Shown: positions 52,098 through 62,827 of the stretch, piece by piece
Position numbering within the stretch: position 1 is the first letter of the stretch
Layout: the number at the start of each line of letters is the position of its first letter
Assembly: GCA_026626905.1 (NCBI GenBank)
Contig: JAPNUX010000006.1
Location: forward strand, 62,001 to 126,000
Origin: Desulfurococcus sp.
GTDB taxonomy: Archaea > Thermoproteota > Thermoprotei_A > Sulfolobales > Desulfurococcaceae
Direction: 5' to 3'
Length of the DNA stretch: 64,000 nucleotides
Position numbers and translations under genes: made by a program
Notes under the pieces: model-generated
Database searches by the model: none
What the model was told of the DNA's origin: nothing
Seen by the model: only the letters and a program-made list of their open reading frames with translations

Positions 52098-54338
52098 ATG
52101 AGCAGCCAGAGGAAAGCTGAAAAGTCTGTTAAGCTTAGAGTAGGTGAGGCTAAGCAGAGAGATGTAGGTAGAAAGATAGCTAGGATTGATAGAGGAGTTA
52201 TGGAGAAGCTAGGGATAACACCAGGAGACTTCGTTGAGATTATAGGGCCGAAGGGAAGCGAGATCGTGAAAGCCTGGCAGGCGTACCCGGAGGACGAGGG
52301 ATCCGGGCTTGTAAGGGTCGACGGCTACGTGAGAGGGAAGATCGGGGTTTCACTAGGAGACTACGTGACTGTAAGACCCATCTCGGTGGAGCCTGCTACT
52401 AGGGTAGTCCTCGCCCCCGTCCACAAGTTGTTTGTTTACGGGGATTTAACATACTATGTTAGAGAGAAGATACTAGGTCAGCCGGTTAAGAGAGGAGATA
52501 TAGTAGAGATCCCGGTTTACGGAATGCTTATAAGGTTCTCTGTAATCAACACTCAGCCTTCAACAGTAGTATACGTCACAGAGCGCACGCAGATCGATGT
52601 TAGAAACGAGCCTGTCAGCCCTGGAGTGCTCACTGAAGGTATCCCAAGGGTTACATGGGAGGATATAGGAGACCTCGAGGAGGTTAAACAGAAGATAAGA
52701 GAGATAGTAGAGCTCCCCATGAAGTACCCGGAGCTCTTCGAGCATCTCGGTATCGAGCCGCCGAAGGGTATACTACTCTACGGGCCACCAGGCACAGGTA
52801 AGACACTGCTAGCTAAAGCCCTAGCAAACGAGATAGGAGCATTCTTTGTTACAATTAATGGCCCGGAGATAATGAGTAAGTTCTACGGGGAATCCGAGGA
52901 GAGGTTAAGAAAGATATTCGAGGAGGCTCAAGCGAATGCTCCTGCAGTAATATTCATTGATGAAATAGATAGCATAGCACCTAAACGCGAGGAGGTGACA
53001 GGCGAGGTTGAGAAGAGAGTTGTAGCCCAGCTGCTCACTCTAATGGATGGATTAAAGGAGAGAGGGAGAGTTATAGTCATTGGAGCTACGAATAGACCTG
53101 ACGCTCTAGACCCGGCTTTAAGAAGACCTGGTAGATTCGATAGAGAGATAGAGATACCAATGCCTGATAAACGAGCTAGGAGAGAGATACTAGCTGTACA
53201 CACAAGGAACATGCCGCTAGCTGAGAACGTCGACTTAGATAAGATAGCTGAGATGACCCATGGATACACCGGCGCAGACATCGCAATGCTAGCTAAGGAG
53301 GCTGCAATGTACGCTTTAAGGAGATTCATGAGAGAAGAAGGCGTGGAAATTGAGAAGGGACAGCTACTACCAGCCGAGAAGCTTGAGAAGTTAAAGGTGA
53401 CAATGGAGGACTTCATGGCTGCAATGAGAGATGTCCAGCCTTCACTCATCAGAGAGGTCCTCGTAGAAGTCCCTAATGTACGCTGGGATGACATAGGCGG
53501 CTTAGAGGAGGTTAAGCAGGAGCTACGTGAAGCGGTTGAGTGGCCTATGAAGTATCCTCAAGTATTCGAGAAGATGAATGTAGAGCCACCTAAAGGCATA
53601 CTTCTATTTGGCCCGCCAGGCACAGGTAAAACACTACTAGCTAAAGCAGTTGCCACCGAGAGCGGCGCTAACTTCATAGCTATCAGGGGGCCCGAGGTGC
53701 TAAGCAAGTGGGTTGGAGAGTCGGAGAAAGCTATTAGACAGATATTCAGGAGGGCTAGAATGGTTGCTCCATCAGTTGTATTCTTCGATGAAATAGACAG
53801 CATAGCTAGTAGTAGAGGAGTAGACCCCAGCGGCGTCATAGACAGGATCGTCAACCAGCTGCTGACAGAACTAGATGGCATCCAGCCTTTAAGGAAAGTC
53901 GTGGTTCTCGCTGCAACTAATAGACCCGACCTACTCGACCCAGCACTACTAAGGCCGGGTAGATTCGACCGCTTAATCTACGTGCCGCCACCAGACCAGA
54001 GGACCAGGCTCAATATATTCAAAGTACACACTAGAAAAATGCCGTTAAGTGAAGACGTGAACCTCGAGGAGCTAGCAAGGAAGACTGAAGGGTATACTGG
54101 TGCTGACATAGCAGCAGTCTGCAGGGAGGCTGCAATGATAGCTTTAAGAGAGAAGTACGCTGAGTCAGGAAGCCTTGAAGCCGTTAAGGTAAGCTACAAG
54201 CACTTCCTGAAAGCACTTGAGAAGATACCTCCATCACTAAGCAGGAGCGATATAGAGATGTATGAGAATCTAGCTAGAGAGCTGAAGAGGATCAGTGGAA
54301 GCGGGCCCTATAGGAAGGTATCCCTGACGTACGGGTAG
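52098..54338 (+). CDS. Cdc48/VCP-type AAA ATPase (VAT-like)
   Basis: 746 residues from ATG. Substrate-unfolding ATPase that feeds proteins to the proteasome. N-terminal double-psi barrel ([29 protein letters not shown]), D1 with [17 protein letters not shown] (about residue 230) and [16 protein letters not shown]2 with [18 protein letters not shown] (about 505) and [14 protein letters not shown], each with arginine-finger blocks ([29 protein letters not shown]). The C-terminus SLTYG lacks a HbYX ending, so proteasome docking by that motif is not supported. Confidence 0.95.
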   Translation: MSSQRKAEKSVKLRVGEAKQRDVGRKIARIDRGVMEKLGITPGDFVEIIGPKGSEIVKAWQAYPEDEGSGLVRVDGYVRGKIGVSLGDYVTVRPISVEPATRVVLAPVHKLFVYGDLTYYVREKILGQPVKRGDIVEIPVYGMLIRFSVINTQPSTVVYVTERTQIDVRNEPVSPGVLTEGIPRVTWEDIGDLEEVKQKIREIVELPMKYPELFEHLGIEPPKGILLYGPPGTGKTLLAKALANEIGAFFVTINGPEIMSKFYGESEERLRKIFEEAQANAPAVIFIDEIDSIAPKREEVTGEVEKRVVAQLLTLMDGLKERGRVIVIGATNRPDALDPALRRPGRFDREIEIPMPDKRARREILAVHTRNMPLAENVDLDKIAEMTHGYTGADIAMLAKEAAMYALRRFMREEGVEIEKGQLLPAEKLEKLKVTMEDFMAAMRDVQPSLIREVLVEVPNVRWDDIGGLEEVKQELREAVEWPMKYPQVFEKMNVEPPKGILLFGPPGTGKTLLAKAVATESGANFIAIRGPEVLSKWVGESEKAIRQIFRRARMVAPSVVFFDEIDSIASSRGVDPSGVIDRIVNQLLTELDGIQPLRKVVVLAATNRPDLLDPALLRPGRFDRLIYVPPPDQRTRLNIFKVHTRKMPLSEDVNLEELARKTEGYTGADIAAVCREAAMIALREKYAESGSLEAVKVSYKHFLKALEKIPPSLSRSDIEMYENLARELKRISGSGPYRKVSLTYG

Positions 54339-54444
54339 CCACTGTACACTAGACTAGTTTATAGTATAGCAGGCCCCCATATACCTTTCTATATTGACTT
54401 AGAGTACTCGGAGACAGCTTAGATAAGTATTGAAGGTGATGTAG

Positions 54445-56892
54445 TTGGGTAAAACATCTATTCCAGCATCGTTTCTAAAGTTTCTCACACAGCTTGGTAG
54501 AGTTGAAGAATTACTCTTAAGGTACCGTATAAGGGGAATGGTGGTTATATCAGGGTCCAACCCAAAGAAGCTTGCAGCCCTTACAGTAAGACTTATATCT
54601 TTCTACGTTAAGAGGAGGCGTAAGCTCACTAACAGTAGAGAGGAGATCACAGGGCTCTACGTATACCACGATGAATTCAATGATGCAGTTGAACTACGCA
54701 GTATCGTGGAGAACGGGGTTAAAGACTTAAAGAACGTGGACTTCCAGTTCACAGTATACGAGAAGAGCGACAGGTATCTGGGCACTACAGTCTCTATTCT
54801 AGTCATGGATTTAACACACGACTTAAAGCCAAACGACCTTGGAAGGCTGGTAGGTATAGTAGAAGGAGGAGGACTAGTAATCTTTCTCACGCCTCCATGG
54901 GATGAATGGGATACTGCAAAGACGATCTTCAAGATGAATCTTACTGTACCACAATACCCTGAACCCCGCCACATCTTCATTAAATGGGTTAAAAAGCACC
55001 TACTGGAGTTCGAGGGCATTGGAATCTACGATTCAGATAAAGATAAAGTCCTGAAGAGAATAGAGTTGAAGAGCGAGTACAAGCCTTATGAGAGAAGTAT
55101 AACCCTGCCAAAGGATACCTTTTTCCCTAGAGAGGTATACGAGCATGCTTTAACCATGGATCAAGTTAGTGTACTAGGGATCATGGAGAAGCTGTACGAG
55201 AAGCCTGAGCCAGGTAAGAAGAGAGTCTTCGTCCTCACAGCTGACAGGGGGAGAGGTAAGAGCTGCGCTATAGGTATAGGTGCTGTTGGATTAGTGCACT
55301 TACTGAGAAGAGTTAAGCCTAAGCCGCGCGTGCTGGTGACAGCGCCTGAACCAAGTAATATCCAGTCTCTTATGACGCTCGCCATGAAGGTTCTAGATAA
55401 GCTGGGATACAAGTACGAGGTGATCAAGAAAGGAGGAGATATAATAGAGCTAAGAGGAGAACGATTTAGCATTGAGTACTGGGAGCCAATAGCTATACCT
55501 AAGATTAAAGGTGATATAGTAGTAGTAGATGAAGCAGCCGGTATACCCGTGCCATTACTATATAAGATCTGGGAATCCCATAGAAGACTAGTCTTCTCTT
55601 CAACAATACACGGATATGAGGGGGCTGGAAGAGGCTTCTCTGTAAGATTCCTTAAGAGAATTAAGAGTGATGCAAATACGATTCTATACGAGTATGAAAT
55701 GAAGGAGCCTATAAGATACAACTACAATGACCCTATTGAGAACTGGCAGTTCAAGACACTACTCTTAGACGCCGAGCCAGCGGAGTTAGATGAAGCAGAC
55801 TTGGAGAGTGTTAGAAAAGGGGATCTAATCTACGTGAAATACGAGCCCGAGGATCTCTTTAACAGAGAGGAGGAGCTTAGACAGCTCTTCGGAATATATG
55901 TTCTAGCACACTACCGTAATGAACCTGATGATTTAGGCATGATAGCAGACGCCCCCCACCACGTTGTTAGAGCAGTGAAGACTAGGACGGGTAAAATAGT
56001 ATGCGCGGTTCAAATAGCTTTCGAGGGACCTATTGAGAGGGAGGTGGCAGTAGAGTTACTAAAAGGGTCAAGGATCCCTGGTAACATTATACCGGATAGA
56101 TTCCTCAAGCATTTAAGATACGTGGATTTCGCTGAAACTAGAGGATGGCGTATAGTTAGGATTGCAACACATCCAGCTGTCCAAGGAATGGGTATTGGTA
56201 GCTGGGCTTTAAGCAGGATTAAGGAGGAAGCGATGGAACTAGGATTAGACTGGGTTGGCTCAGGATTCGGGGTTAGCGGGCAACTACTGAAGTTCTGGGT
56301 TAAAAACGGGTATATACCAGTTCACATAAGTCCTGATAGAAACCCTGTTAGCGGCGAGTACACTATACTAGTACTCCAGCCGATCAGCGAGAAAGCGAGA
56401 GAGATGGTTGAGAAGGCTAGAGGGGAGTTTAAGCTTAAGCTGCTTAACAGTCTCTTCATAAATTACAGGGAGCTTGAACCTGAGATAGCATTGATACTCC
56501 TGGATACCGAGCCCTTCTTATACCGTGAGAAGCCTAAAGGCTTTCTAACACCAGTGGCATTAGACCGCTTGTGGACCTACTGCCTTGGACCTATGACATT
56601 CGAAGCTGCACCCGACTTAATGTTCAAGATAGCGAGACTCCACTGGCTGCTAAGCCCTGAAGCGAGGCCAAAGCTGACTAGACAGCAGGAGATAGTGCTG
56701 CTCACCAGGGCACTGCAGTCACTCTCATGGGATGAAATCCATGAGATAACACGTATACCGGTAAAAGAACTCCAGAGAGAAGGCCATGAGATCGCCTGTA
56801 TATACTTCAGGTATCTGACCGGCTTAGACCCCGATGAGTACACTCCAGGTGTCACCGACTACCATTATGAATTAAATGAAAGCAGCCTTTAA
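54445..56892 (+). CDS. tmcA: tRNA(Met) cytidine acetyltransferase (TmcA)
   Basis: 815 residues from TTG with GGTGAT upstream. It forms N4-acetylcytidine in tRNA or rRNA, stabilising RNA at high temperature. Domains in order: N-terminal accessory (about 1-230), RNA helicase-like ATPase with Walker A TADRGRGKSCAIGIG (about 270) and VVVDEAAGIPVPLLYKIWESHRRLVFSSTIHGYEGAGRGFS, and the GNAT domain with RIATHPAVQGMGIGSWALSRIKEEA (about 575) followed by DWVGSGFGVSGQLLKFWVKNGY. Length and domain order are those of the family. Confidence 0.95.
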   Translation: MGKTSIPASFLKFLTQLGRVEELLLRYRIRGMVVISGSNPKKLAALTVRLISFYVKRRRKLTNSREEITGLYVYHDEFNDAVELRSIVENGVKDLKNVDFQFTVYEKSDRYLGTTVSILVMDLTHDLKPNDLGRLVGIVEGGGLVIFLTPPWDEWDTAKTIFKMNLTVPQYPEPRHIFIKWVKKHLLEFEGIGIYDSDKDKVLKRIELKSEYKPYERSITLPKDTFFPREVYEHALTMDQVSVLGIMEKLYEKPEPGKKRVFVLTADRGRGKSCAIGIGAVGLVHLLRRVKPKPRVLVTAPEPSNIQSLMTLAMKVLDKLGYKYEVIKKGGDIIELRGERFSIEYWEPIAIPKIKGDIVVVDEAAGIPVPLLYKIWESHRRLVFSSTIHGYEGAGRGFSVRFLKRIKSDANTILYEYEMKEPIRYNYNDPIENWQFKTLLLDAEPAELDEADLESVRKGDLIYVKYEPEDLFNREEELRQLFGIYVLAHYRNEPDDLGMIADAPHHVVRAVKTRTGKIVCAVQIAFEGPIEREVAVELLKGSRIPGNIIPDRFLKHLRYVDFAETRGWRIVRIATHPAVQGMGIGSWALSRIKEEAMELGLDWVGSGFGVSGQLLKFWVKNGYIPVHISPDRNPVSGEYTILVLQPISEKAREMVEKARGEFKLKLLNSLFINYRELEPEIALILLDTEPFLYREKPKGFLTPVALDRLWTYCLGPMTFEAAPDLMFKIARLHWLLSPEARPKLTRQQEIVLLTRALQSLSWDEIHEITRIPVKELQREGHEIACIYFRYLTGLDPDEYTPGVTDYHYELNESSL

Positions 56893-56916
56893 CATTCAAC
56901 TTAAGGGATGGCTACC

Positions 56917-57981
<1,065 letters not shown>

Positions 57982-57999
57982 CTAACGCCCTCTCCACGT

Positions 58000-58293
58000 T
58001 CACACTGTCAAGGCAGGTTTCAGGAAAACTCTTCTTACAGTGTACTCAGGTAGGTGTTTTCTTAGTACTCCCTCAATAGTATCCGCGATTACTGAGGCTG
58101 AATTCGAACTAGCATCTATAAGCCTTAGGACAGCTTCGTTGAACCCTGGATATAAGTGTAGTGAAGCCACGAATACCTCTTTATTCATTACCCTAATACT
58201 GTACGAGTGTCTTTCAGCCCAGAAGCCTTTCTCCCTTAACTCGCTAACCAGCTTATTTAATCGTTTAACTGGAATACCCTTCACGTAGAGCAA
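58000..58293 (-). CDS. Small conserved-looking protein, unknown function
   Basis: 97 residues from TTG. A mixed alpha/beta pattern (RLNKLVSELREKGFWAERHSYSIRVMNKEVFVASLHLYPGFNEAVLRLIDASSNSASVIADTIEGVLRKHL) with no Cys or membrane segment. It converges on sua5. Not recognised. Confidence 0.55.
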   Translation of the reverse strand: MLYVKGIPVKRLNKLVSELREKGFWAERHSYSIRVMNKEVFVASLHLYPGFNEAVLRLIDASSNSASVIADTIEGVLRKHLPEYTVRRVFLKPALTV

Positions 58294-58399
58294 GGCTTAG
58301 CCCCATTATTTTTAAGTGGCTGAAGCCTATATAATCCGTGACGATGATAGGGCTCGAAAGGCCTGATCTCGTGATGAGCCCGCGCAGGATTGAGGAGTA

Positions 58400-58993
58400 A
58401 TGCCTGACCCCTCATTGATCGTAGCTTTAACCGGTGCCAGCGGCATTATCTACGCTTTAAGACTCCTCGAGAACATAGAGCTAGCTAGAAGCAGGTATAG
58501 AATGGTTTACGTAGTATATACTTCTAGTGCTGAAGAAGTCGCTTTGATAGAAGAGAACGTGGATTTAAAAGCCTACCTTAAGAGCGTGAAGGGTGTTAAC
58601 GCTGTATTTCATGAGAGCGAGTTATCCTCTGAAATAGCTAGCAGCAGCAACCTAGTGAATGCGAGTATGGTTATTGTTCCTGCATCAATGAATACTGTAA
58701 GTAAGATAGCTAATGGTATCCAGGATAATCTTGTGACTAGAGTAGCCAATGCTGTAATCCGCTTGAGAAACAGGCTGATAGTAGTCTTTAGGGAGACACC
58801 TCTCTCCGCAATAGACCTCTTCAACCTCTACAAGCTATCGGTACATGGTGCCATAATCCTCCCTGCATCACCCGGCTTCTACATTAAGCCTAGAAGTATA
58901 GATGACCTAGTGAACTTCATTGTAGGAAAGATATTTGATGCCCTGGGTGTTGAGCACAATCTCTACAGGAGGTATACGAGGGAGACTACCTGA
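58400..58993 (+). CDS. UbiX-like flavin prenyltransferase
   Basis: 197 residues from ATG with GAGGAG upstream. It is a flavoprotein that makes prenyl-FMN, the cofactor of UbiD decarboxylases. Hallmarks: LIVALTGASGIIYALRLLENI, VIVPASMNTVSKIANGIQDNLVTRVANAVIRLRNRLIVVFRETPLSAIDLFNLYKLSVHGAIILPASPGFYIKPRSIDDLVNFIVGKIFDALGV, where the RETPLS stretch and PASPGFY are typical of UbiX rather than CoaC. No UbiD is in the window. Confidence 0.9.
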   Translation: MPDPSLIVALTGASGIIYALRLLENIELARSRYRMVYVVYTSSAEEVALIEENVDLKAYLKSVKGVNAVFHESELSSEIASSSNLVNASMVIVPASMNTVSKIANGIQDNLVTRVANAVIRLRNRLIVVFRETPLSAIDLFNLYKLSVHGAIILPASPGFYIKPRSIDDLVNFIVGKIFDALGVEHNLYRRYTRETT

Positions 58994-59480
58994 TAAACTC
59001 GTGGGCATCGTAGTCTTCTATCCGCTTGATCTCTTTGAACATATCCTCATCGCTTAAATGCCTTGCCTTTTTCTCCAGGGCTTTAGCACACCTGCCGTCG
59101 GGTAGTAGGACGTTAAGCCTACAGGAAGCGTACTGGCATTCACCGCCAATACACTCCTCCCCTGTAAGCCTGCATACAGCAACCCTGAGGGTTCTACCCC
59201 TTACAGGCTTAAATGTCACCATTAATGCATTCCTAGTGCAAGTGAAGAGAGGGCATAGAGGATTACACTTCTCACCTATTGGCTGTGGTTCAACACGCCT
59301 CTCCTCATACCGCTGGGTGCTGCTCCCCCTGGGTTTATCATGGTGGTGGAAGCCTTCACGTCTAGGTGGATAGCTGTGGTCCTGGTGCTCGCTCCTTGAA
59401 CGCCTATCACTGTAGTTCAAAGAGATACACCCATAGTAGCTATGCTTGGGAACACTTTTAAGGTTGTATTCCACTTCCAT
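58986..59480 (-). CDS. Cysteine-rich hypothetical protein
   Basis: 164 residues from ATG. The N-terminal 60 residues are highly charged with His and Arg (RSRSEHQDHSYPPRREGFHHHDKPRG), probably flexible. The middle has eight Cys in a short span (EKCNPLCPLFTCTRNALMV, VAVCRLTGEECIGGECQYASCRLN) and one later (GRCAKAL), which suggests metal or Fe-S binding. The C-terminal helix is acidic. It converges on the UbiX-like gene with an 8-bp overlap. Function unknown. Confidence 0.6.
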   Translation of the reverse strand: MEVEYNLKSVPKHSYYGCISLNYSDRRSRSEHQDHSYPPRREGFHHHDKPRGSSTQRYEERRVEPQPIGEKCNPLCPLFTCTRNALMVTFKPVRGRTLRVAVCRLTGEECIGGECQYASCRLNVLLPDGRCAKALEKKARHLSDEDMFKEIKRIEDYDAHEFIR

Positions 59481-59570
59481 GTAGCTTACTTAATCCCTCT
59501 TTTAGGCTGGAGGTAACGTTCATGCTGATATTAGACAGTGATAATTGCAGTGATGCTTATGCTTAAATTC

Positions 59571-59577
59571 TTAAATA
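59571..59577 (+). promoter_or_regulatory. TATA-like element for the PhoU-like gene
   Basis: TTAAATA is centred about 25 bp before TTG 59599, the distance expected for a leaderless transcript. The preceding 90 bp contain no gene. Confidence 0.42.
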
Positions 59578-59598
59578 CCCTTCATTTGATGGATTTAA

Positions 59599-60291
59599 TT
59601 GAGTCAGCGTGGTGAGGAAGGGATGAGCGAGGAGCCAGCAGCAGGCTCGATTGCCGAGTTAACAGCTATGGAGCAGTTGAGTAACATGGTGCTCTTGATC
59701 AGAGAGCAGGTTTCAATGCTTGCATCAATGCTTGAACACTACGGCGGGGACTCAAACCTCGAGGAAACGTATGAGGAGATGAGGCTGAATAAGCATAAGG
59801 GTGAAGAAATGAAGATAATGCTAATGGAGTACTTGGTAAGGAACAGCGAAGTCATGATGTACTCAAGGAGCTATATTGAAATGGTTAGAGTCGCAGATAG
59901 ATTCATCCAGCACGCTGACAGCGTTGCCTACAGGCTACTTGTAGCATACAAGAACAACGTGAAGATAAATAGTCATCTCCTGGAAACCCTACGCTCAATG
60001 ATACAGGATATTAGGCAGCAGGTAGAGCTGGCGAGAAGCGCGTTCGCAAAGCTCCCCTCGTACCCCAGGAAGGCCATAGAGGATGTTGAAGGCATATTGA
60101 AGCTCGAGGAAGATGTTGACAGGATATTCAGGGAGTCTATATTCAAGGTTTACGAGGAGTATTCAAGCTCAGTGTCAGGATTAATGGTTCTAAAAGACCT
60201 GATCGAGTATGTTGAAGAGCTCAGCGACCTCTTAAAGTATCTAGGTGAGGAGATACGATACCTGGCTCTAGTGAAGACAGCACTGAAGTAA
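59599..60291 (+). CDS. PhoU/DUF47-like helical protein
   Basis: 230 residues from TTG 59599, which fits a leaderless start; ATG 59623 with GGTGAGG upstream is a good alternative. All-helical pattern with heptads (LSNMVLLIREQVSMLASMLEHYGG, DRFIQHADSVAYRLLVAY, KLEEDVDRIFRESIFKVYEEYS, LIEYVEELSDLLKYLGEEIRYLALV) as in the DUF47 phosphate-transport regulator relatives. No phosphate transporter is nearby in this window, so the role is open. Confidence 0.68.
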   Translation: MSQRGEEGMSEEPAAGSIAELTAMEQLSNMVLLIREQVSMLASMLEHYGGDSNLEETYEEMRLNKHKGEEMKIMLMEYLVRNSEVMMYSRSYIEMVRVADRFIQHADSVAYRLLVAYKNNVKINSHLLETLRSMIQDIRQQVELARSAFAKLPSYPRKAIEDVEGILKLEEDVDRIFRESIFKVYEEYSSSVSGLMVLKDLIEYVEELSDLLKYLGEEIRYLALVKTALK

Positions 60292-60301
60292 ATCCTCTTG
60301 A

Positions 60302-60836
60302 ATGCCGAGGCTACGTCCTTTATAATCGTGTTGTAATCCCAGACTTCTCCTGTGCTAGAAAAATCTACTGGAACGGCTACTACGGTTCATTCCTAGGTGT
60401 CTCCAAGCCTAGGGATGAAAGCATCACGGCACCCTTAGAGCTCTCACTCATAGAAGCCCTCTACCTAGTTGAGGAGAAGCGGTTAAAAGTACTGTATGAG
60501 GGGTCTATTCTTAACGCTGAAGACGTCCGCCGGCTGGGTGTTGAGAGAGTCCCGAGATTCATAGAACTCTACGCTGTCTACAGGGATCTACGTGAGAAGA
60601 AGCTTATACCTCGGAGAGGACTGAAGTTCGGATGTGACTACCTAGTTTACAGGCGGGGGCCCGGCGTAGATCATGCACCATTCGGGGTTCAAGTCTACAG
60701 GGCTGAAGAACACGTGGATCCCATAGAGCTTGTTAGAATGGGGAGGCTTCTACACTCTGTGCGAAAGAACCTCGTGATAGCTATCTATACTGGTAGCAGC
60801 GTGCTCTACCACATGCTTGAATGGTGGAAGCCTTAG
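60302..60836 (+). CDS. endA: tRNA-splicing endonuclease (EndA) with no canonical start in frame
   Basis: The frame ending at TAG 60834 encodes about 178 residues of a clear EndA: RGYVLYNRVVIPDFSCARKIYWNGYYGSFLGVSKP, then LELSLIEALYLVEE, YAVYRDLREKKLIPRRGLKFGCDYLVYRRGPGVDHAPFGV with the expected catalytic Tyr and His, and SVRKNLVIAIYTG with catalytic Lys. It removes tRNA introns at bulge-helix-bulge sites. No ATG, GTG or TTG occurs in this frame before the conserved start. An ATG at 60302 is followed by one extra base; deleting one C at 60305-60306 would give M-RGYVLYNRVV, exactly where homologues start. The coordinates here assume that start. Confidence 0.82.
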
Positions 60837-60870
60837 GGCTAACCACTGGTTTCTAACCATTGGTGTCTAA

Positions 60871-62460
60871 ATGCGGATACTAGTTGTAGATGCTTTAGCT
60901 AGATCCACTGGTAGAAGGTACTCTACTTTCGATGCAGTGGGGGCTGGGCCTAGAGTTATTGCAGGCATGCTTCAAGAGAGATATGATTCCATGCTTCTAC
61001 CCTACGAGAGAGTTATGGCTGATAAAAGCATTCTAGCTGGATTCGACTACGTTTTTGTATCTGTGATGAGCAGCGATATCGGAGCCTTATGGAAGCTTGT
61101 AAAGCGTGCTAAATCAGCTAATCCATCAGTAAAGATCACGGTTGGAGGGCCTGCTAGCTTCGAGTACTCGAGACTCCTCGATATTAGTGGAGTCGACTAC
61201 GTTATAGTTGGTGAAGCCGAGATACCGTTAAAACAGTTCATGGAATGCGTGATGGAGGATAAATGTAGTGCGAGGAGTGTTCCAGCTCTCGCTTTTAAAG
61301 ATAGTGGTGTAGCATACCTAACAAGCAGTCATGTACACACTCCCAGAGATGTACTCTCAAGCGTGAAGCCCTGGGTCATGGTTGACAAGAGCTTAGAGCA
61401 CCCTCAAATCTACAGGATATATGTTGAAGTAGTAAGAGGATGCAGCAACTACTCGAGACCCATGGTAAGAAGCTACGGCTTAAACTGTATTTTCTGTGGC
61501 AACTGCAGGAGCACCGATAACTTAAAGCGCTTAGAGTGCCCTGCGAACATACCACCTGGATGCGGGTTCTGTAGTGTTCCATCAATGTTCGGGCCAGCTA
61601 GATCCAGAAGCATCTCTAGCATTGTAGAGGAGATTGAAGAACTCCTAGAGCATGGCGCGCGAAGAATAGTTTTGAGTGCCCCTGACTTCCTGGACTATGG
61701 AAGAGACCTGCTGGTGAAAGAACCGCTCACTAATCCTTGCAACCCGCCAGCTAATGTAGAAGCTATCGAGGATCTACTCTCGAGTCTTCAAGGATTGAAG
61801 AAGGTCTCTGAGGGTAGAGCTGTAGTCATGATCGAGAACATTAAAGCTTGCCTTGTCAGTGAGGAGGTTGCCGAAGTATTAGGCAGGTATTTGAAGGATA
61901 CCACAGTACATATAGGCTTAGAGACAGGTAATGATGTCTATAACTCCAGGGTGCTAGGAAAGCCTATAAGTGTAGCACACGTACTAAACGCTGTTAGACT
62001 TCTAAGGAGACACGGTCTAAGACCATACGTATACTTAATGCACAGCCTACCTCTAGCTAGCAGGAAGGTTTACGAGGATACAATTAAGGTTGTCGGGGAG
62101 CTCGAAGAGAGCGGTGTTGAGAAGGTGACACTCTACAAGTATACGCCACTACCGCATACAGCGTTCTCAGGTATCCCGCCTAGTACTAGGGGTGTTGAAG
62201 AATACATTGAGAGATTGAAGGAGGTTGTAGCTAGACTAAACAGGAGAACTAAAGAGAAGATGCTGGGAGCTCATATTGAAGCATACATCATGTTAAGTGA
62301 AGGCAGGCTCTACGGGTATCCTGTAAGACACGGCCCTGTGGTCTTCCTCGGGCCGGCGAGAAGACCGGGCTTGAATGGGTGTCTGGCCGTGGTTGAGGTG
62401 ATAGGTACAGGCGAGAGATACGTGAAGGGGAAGATTGTAAGGATTAAAGAGTGTCCTTAA
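60871..62460 (+). CDS. B12-binding radical SAM protein with split cluster motif
   Basis: 529 residues from ATG. Residues 1-125 look like a B12-binding domain (ILVVDALARSTGRR, VSVMSSDIGALWKLVKRAK, ITVGGPASFEYSR, GVDYVIVGEAEIPL). The radical SAM cluster Cys are split: Cys191 in VVRGCSNY and Cys231/Cys234 in PPGCGFCSVP, separated by a 39-residue insert with Cys206, 209, 212 and 223 (CIFCGNC and later C). The TIM-barrel follows (SISSIVEEIEELLEHGARRIVL, HIGLETGNDVYNSRVLGKP) and a TRAM-like C-terminal domain (VVEVIGTGERYVKGKIVRI). Function unknown; the set resembles archaeal COG1031/MJ1487-type proteins. Confidence 0.8.
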   Translation: MRILVVDALARSTGRRYSTFDAVGAGPRVIAGMLQERYDSMLLPYERVMADKSILAGFDYVFVSVMSSDIGALWKLVKRAKSANPSVKITVGGPASFEYSRLLDISGVDYVIVGEAEIPLKQFMECVMEDKCSARSVPALAFKDSGVAYLTSSHVHTPRDVLSSVKPWVMVDKSLEHPQIYRIYVEVVRGCSNYSRPMVRSYGLNCIFCGNCRSTDNLKRLECPANIPPGCGFCSVPSMFGPARSRSISSIVEEIEELLEHGARRIVLSAPDFLDYGRDLLVKEPLTNPCNPPANVEAIEDLLSSLQGLKKVSEGRAVVMIENIKACLVSEEVAEVLGRYLKDTTVHIGLETGNDVYNSRVLGKPISVAHVLNAVRLLRRHGLRPYVYLMHSLPLASRKVYEDTIKVVGELEESGVEKVTLYKYTPLPHTAFSGIPPSTRGVEEYIERLKEVVARLNRRTKEKMLGAHIEAYIMLSEGRLYGYPVRHGPVVFLGPARRPGLNGCLAVVEVIGTGERYVKGKIVRIKECP

Positions 62461-62815
62461 GGTTCTCGAAGCCTGCTAGAAGAACATGCATTCTCGCTGA
62501 AACCCCCTGCTCTAGGTTCGAATCCTGCAGTGTCTCCTTCATAAGGTCGATGAGGTACCTGATGCTAACATACTTTATCATCCTGTAGTATGTTGAGATG
62601 TGTTTTACGAGTACATCGCTAGAGCTATAGGAGCCAGCAACAGCTTTAGCTTCAGGTAGAATGCTCTTTGATGCCTGCAGCAGAGTAGTAGCTTCACTAA
62701 TGAATACCTCGTACCTTCCTCTGTCTGCTCCCTTAAGAGCTATAGCCTTGTCTATTAGCTTCTCGTAGTCGTCGACAAGCTTTTTCATTGATGTTGCAAG
62801 CCTGGCGAGATCCAT
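62444..62815 (-). CDS. Small helical-bundle protein, unknown function
   Basis: 123 residues from ATG with GGAGTG upstream. All-helical with regular hydrophobic positions (MKKLVDDYEKLIDKAIALKGADRGRYEVFISEATTLLQASKSIL, STYYRMIKYVSIRYLIDLMKETLQDSN). It overlaps the radical SAM gene end by 17 bp on the other strand. Probably cotranscribed with the AbrB-like gene upstream of it. Confidence 0.6.
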   Translation of the reverse strand: MDLARLATSMKKLVDDYEKLIDKAIALKGADRGRYEVFISEATTLLQASKSILPEAKAVAGSYSSSDVLVKHISTYYRMIKYVSIRYLIDLMKETLQDSNLEQGVSARMHVLLAGFENLKDTL

Positions 62816-62827
62816 TACTGTTCACTC

